Shown: positions 61,152-64,000 of the stretch, one piece after another | Layout: the number at the start of each line of letters is the position of its first letter | Position numbering within the stretch: position 1 is the first letter of the stretch | Source: Neobacillus bataviensis | GTDB lineage: Bacteria > Bacillota > Bacilli > Bacillales_B > DSM-18226 | Length of the DNA stretch: 64,000 nucleotides | Direction of reading: 5' to 3' | Assembly: GCF_019969725.1 (NCBI RefSeq) | Contig: NZ_JAHXYW010000003.1 | Span: forward strand, 434,001 to 498,000 | Notes under the pieces: generated by a model | The model's database searches: none | Seen by the model: the letters and a program-made list of their open reading frames with translations, nothing else | What the model was told of the DNA's origin: nothing | Program-made: the position numbers and the translations under genes

Positions 61152-61907
61152 ATGGAAAAGTCTCAAGGCAGCGTGTCACAGAATATAGCACTATCCTATT
61201 TGAGAAAGTATGTAAATATAAGTATGTCTAAGGTTCCTCGAATCACTCCAGAATCCATTGGTTTAGGCATATTACTCGCTTTAGTGGGAGGGTTTTTGGA
61301 TGCATATACCTATGTCAGCAGGGACGGTGTTTTTGCCACTTCCCAAACAGGGAATATTGTATTGTTGGGCGTGGAAATAGCTCAAGGGCATTGGAAACAG
61401 GGGTTAAAGCATCTTCCCCCGATTGTGGCATTTGTTATAGGGGTGATTGTAGCCGAGGGACTAAAGCATCCGAAAATTACGAGAATTTTCCCCTATCCGG
61501 CCCGCTCCGTTCTATTTTTGGAGGGCCTTGTCCTAGTTATAGTTGGTACCTGGCCGCCCCAAGTTCCAGATATGGTTGTAACTGTTACGATTGCCTTCGT
61601 CTCATCCGTACAAATTTCATCTTTTCGGACATTGGTGAAATGGCAATTTAATTCAGCCATGGTCACAGGAAATTTGCGGACAGCCGCAGAAGCAGCCTAC
61701 ACGGCACTTGTATTGCAAGACCGGCAAAATGTCATTCAATTTATTGACTTCACGATTATCATTATTTCTTTTCTTGGTGGCGCCTTCATTGGTGCTGTAT
61801 CCACTCTTCATTTTGGAATTAAAGCGATATGGATCGTCTCAGCCATTCTCATTTGTGCCATGCTTATTTTAAACGCCAATCCTAAAACCTTACTGAACAA
61901 GGGTTGA
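61152..61907 (+). CDS. YoaK/DUF1275 family membrane protein
   Basis: The ATG at 61152 follows TTTGGAGATGTTCT and gives 251 residues. The family motif LALVGGFLDAYTYVSRDGVFATSQTGNIVLLG is clear, as are six predicted membrane helices and FNSAMVTGNLRTAAEA. Function is unknown; some members are linked to stress responses. The N-terminal 35 residues are polar and longer than in many relatives. Confidence 0.88.
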   Translation: MEKSQGSVSQNIALSYLRKYVNISMSKVPRITPESIGLGILLALVGGFLDAYTYVSRDGVFATSQTGNIVLLGVEIAQGHWKQGLKHLPPIVAFVIGVIVAEGLKHPKITRIFPYPARSVLFLEGLVLVIVGTWPPQVPDMVVTVTIAFVSSVQISSFRTLVKWQFNSAMVTGNLRTAAEAAYTALVLQDRQNVIQFIDFTIIIISFLGGAFIGAVSTLHFGIKAIWIVSAILICAMLILNANPKTLLNKG

Positions 61908-61920
61908 TTTTTTTATATAA

Positions 61921-61962
61921 AATAGCGGTTTCCTTTTAACCTAGCATAAAGGAACCGCTATT
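61921..61962. terminator. Bidirectional terminator between convergent genes
   Basis: AATAGCGGTTTCCTTT (61921-61936) pairs with AAAGGAACCGCTATT (61948-61962) with one bulged base. Confidence 0.85.
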
Positions 61963-61966
61963 ATAT

Positions 61967-63757
61967 TTATAACCCTTCCCCAAGGTATCGATCAAAAAAC
62001 GTTACCATCGCCTTATAGGCAGTAGTTTTATTTTTTTGTTTTTCGATCGAGTGGCCTTCATCTTCAAAGCGGATAAAATCCACAGGGTGCTGTCTATCCT
62101 TTAGTTTCGTAACGATTTGTTCAGATTCTTGGATGTGGACACGGGGATCCGATTCACCGTGAATCACCAATAGCGGAGAGGAAATTCGTTCTGAATGTTG
62201 CAAGGGCGCAATTTTATCAAAAAATTCTCCGTCTCTTTCTATGGTTCCGTATTCAAATTCCCTATGCTTCTTACGCCAAGGACTCGTCGTTTGAAGGAAA
62301 GTTCTTAGACTGGACATTCCGACAATATCAATTCCAGCCGACCAAATCTCCGGATAGTGACTAATGGCAGCAAGAACGAGAAAGCCCCCATAACTCCCCC
62401 CCATGATCCCGATTTTTTTGGGGTCGATATTTCGATTCACCTTCAGCCATTCCACTAAAAAAATTAAATCCTTTACCGCGTCCATTCTATTTTGGACATC
62501 ATCCAAATGGGTGAAGGTTTTTCCATATCCCGTACTTCCCCTCACATTAGGTGTACATACAGCATAACCCTGGTTTAGGAAATATTGCAGGACTGGGTTA
62601 TAGACCGCGCGCGATTGGCTTTCGGGCCCGCCATGAAGATAAATGACAATTGGATATTTTTCTACTTTTTTTTGCGGCATATAATAAAAAGCTGGAATTT
62701 CCAGGCCATCAAATGAACGGAAGGATATGTGTTCCGGCTCTACTAATTTTTTATCCAGTACTGGTGAACGAGAAACATACGTAAGCCTTTCCGCTTTTAT
62801 GGTATTTAGGTCAAGCTCCCAAATATCAGAAGGATAGGCCGGGCCCTTGAAGGTATAGGCTAATTTTTGGCTATCTGGTGAAAATTTCAGATTGGATATA
62901 ACCCCTATTGGTGTCTTCCACGTATAAAGGTAACTCCGGTTAATATCTAAAAGCACCCCTTTGGATATACCATCCTCATTTATTGTGTAGGCTGCCATAT
63001 TTTTTTCTTTATTCATAGACAATCCCTCAAAATCCCATTGCCCCCGTTCGAGCCACACGAAATGTTTGGTTTTTATATTTATGAGAGCAAGCCCGTAGAA
63101 TTCCCTGTCTTTATTTGATAATACATAAAGATGATCTCCATCTTTATTAAAGTGAGCATCTTTAAAGCTCGCCTCACCTTTATGTTCGGTTAACCAGTTC
63201 GTAACCCCGTTTGATAGGTCGAGTATTCCCAAATCATTATCTAACGGGGAATTTATCTTCTGGACCAATAACGATTTACCATCCGGCGACCATTTTACTG
63301 CAGAAAATATCCCTTCTCCAGCCAATATTAGCTTTATCTCCAAAGTTTCCAGATTTTGGATATAAATGTCAAAAAAGGCAGGATTTCGACGATTACTTGA
63401 CCATACTATCCATTTACCGTCAGGTGAGGAACCTCCAAAGCGGTGAATATGATCGGGAGATTTTGTCAGCTCTTTTAGTTTTCCATCGTTCCCAAGTAAA
63501 TACAATTGCTGCTTCTCATTTCCACCTGAATCCATTCCGATGATTTTATTTGAGGTGCCTGTTACATAACTTACAAACGTGATTCTTTCGCTGGTATAGG
63601 AAGTTTGGACCGGCCACTCATCCCCTAGATTGATTTCCCATACTTGCTGGATACCCGTATAGTCGGCTAAAAAGCTTAGTTTGTGACAAGTCGGATCGTA
63701 CTCGGGATATTTAGCTGAGCGAACATGCATGTATGGTTCTATCCCAATGACAGACAT
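61967..63757 (-). CDS. S9-family prolyl oligopeptidase / acylaminoacyl peptidase-like
   Basis: The 596-residue protein combines an N-terminal beta-propeller (residues about 1-330, with repeated WSPDGKSL, GSSPDGKWIVW and FSPDSQKLAY blades) and a C-terminal alpha/beta-hydrolase. The triad is the serine of GGSYGGF (about 445), the aspartate of HGESDPRVHI (about 530) and the histidine of DEGHSI (about 563). There is no signal peptide, so it works in the cytoplasm on short peptides. YuxL of Bacillus subtilis is the remembered relative. The ATG follows GGGGGAGGATT. Confidence 0.9.
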   Translation of the reverse strand: MSVIGIEPYMHVRSAKYPEYDPTCHKLSFLADYTGIQQVWEINLGDEWPVQTSYTSERITFVSYVTGTSNKIIGMDSGGNEKQQLYLLGNDGKLKELTKSPDHIHRFGGSSPDGKWIVWSSNRRNPAFFDIYIQNLETLEIKLILAGEGIFSAVKWSPDGKSLLVQKINSPLDNDLGILDLSNGVTNWLTEHKGEASFKDAHFNKDGDHLYVLSNKDREFYGLALINIKTKHFVWLERGQWDFEGLSMNKEKNMAAYTINEDGISKGVLLDINRSYLYTWKTPIGVISNLKFSPDSQKLAYTFKGPAYPSDIWELDLNTIKAERLTYVSRSPVLDKKLVEPEHISFRSFDGLEIPAFYYMPQKKVEKYPIVIYLHGGPESQSRAVYNPVLQYFLNQGYAVCTPNVRGSTGYGKTFTHLDDVQNRMDAVKDLIFLVEWLKVNRNIDPKKIGIMGGSYGGFLVLAAISHYPEIWSAGIDIVGMSSLRTFLQTTSPWRKKHREFEYGTIERDGEFFDKIAPLQHSERISSPLLVIHGESDPRVHIQESEQIVTKLKDRQHPVDFIRFEDEGHSIEKQKNKTTAYKAMVTFFDRYLGEGL

Positions 63758-63881
63758 AATCCTCCCCCTATTTAATTTTTTACTCTCATGTAAGTTATGA
63801 AAACGGCCCTTTTGAAGTGTTTATATATAAAAAAATACAAAATTTTTCTTATAATCTGATTTGTTGATAACCAGATACACT

Positions 63882-63920
63882 CATAAAAAAAGCCAGAAGC
63901 ACTATGCCTCCGGCTTTAAC
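63882..63920 (-). terminator. Terminator near the right edge
   Basis: AAAGCC (63889-63894) and GGCTTT (63912-63917) bracket an imperfect inner stem, and the A-run 63884-63890 gives the minus-strand T-tract. It should end a minus-strand gene entering from the right, whose short C-terminal piece cannot be identified. Confidence 0.6.
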
Positions 63921-64000
63921 ACTATTAAAATTATGCTAAATCATAATATCCCATAGAAACATTCATTTACAACGCCGGAACCTTCATACAGCTTCTAATA

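Noticed and set aside
63920..64000. C-terminal fragment of a minus-strand gene at the right edge
   Set aside because: All three minus-strand frames have a stop in the last 80 bases, and too little sequence remains to choose between them.
1..64000. Mobile elements, CRISPR arrays, tRNA or rRNA genes, replication origin
   Set aside because: I looked for transposase motifs, regularly spaced direct repeats, cloverleaf sequences with CCA ends and DnaA-box clusters, and saw none.

Overview
The window is chromosomal DNA from a low-GC, endospore-forming Bacillaceae (Bacillus, Neobacillus or Mesobacillus type). Evidence: an alpha/beta-type small acid-soluble spore protein (29574-29768), a YyaC spore-protease-like gene (3304-3921), AGGAGG-type ribosome binding sites, frequent TTG and GTG starts, Bacillus-style regulation (CysL, a FadR-type GntR factor, a cre-like site, a PyrR-type leader), and many genes whose closest remembered relatives are in Bacillus subtilis or close genera. 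I see no rRNA, tRNA, CRISPR array, insertion sequence, prophage or conjugative module. It reads as an accessory-metabolism stretch of chromosome with mostly single genes or two-gene operons, often separated by bidirectional terminators.

Layout. 1-3300: a permease cut by the window edge, an aspartate dehydrogenase with a clear promoter and operator, and a GntR regulator that probably binds it. 3300-6600: spore-related and hypothetical genes and a PLP aminotransferase. 6600-11350: assimilatory sulfite reductase cysJI divergent from its LysR activator cysL. 11400-15630: MBL hydrolase, Nudix, DinB and a phytoene-desaturase-like oxidoreductase. 15800-20300: a dihydroorotate-dehydrogenase-like protein fused to a duplicated membrane domain, an asparaginase and an NCS1 permease. 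20600-29400: sirtuin, two small membrane proteins, FAD oxidase, sugar kinase and a ThDP enzyme. 29500-36500: SASP, SDR, MocR-type regulator, FMN reductase, MltG-like pair, aldo-keto reductase, MFS. 36500-40250: two-polypeptide 2-oxoacid:ferredoxin-type oxidoreductase. 40250-53100: methyltransferase, arylamine N-acetyltransferase, serC, ketopantoate-reductase-like enzyme, a second-type PRPP synthetase, sstT and several small genes. 53100-58100: coiled-coil envelope protein, a WYL regulator co-directional with a triple-PAS histidine kinase, DUF2294. 58200-64000: multi-pass membrane proteins, an MFS transporter under an apparent PyrR leader, a DUF1275 protein and an S9 peptidase.

The most interesting observation is the leader of the MFS gene at 59365-60588. 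It carries two copies of the PyrR-binding signature. The first is followed by a mutually exclusive 10-bp antiterminator and an intrinsic terminator. The second contains the ribosome binding site itself. This predicts pyrimidine-repressed expression at both transcription and translation, and suggests that this aromatic-acid-type MFS protein imports a pyrimidine precursor such as orotate. Five short genes that are easily missed (13743-13883, 24664-24804, 32890-33063, 57878-58048, 60917-61063) were read directly, and about thirty start codons were moved to fit their ribosome binding sites.
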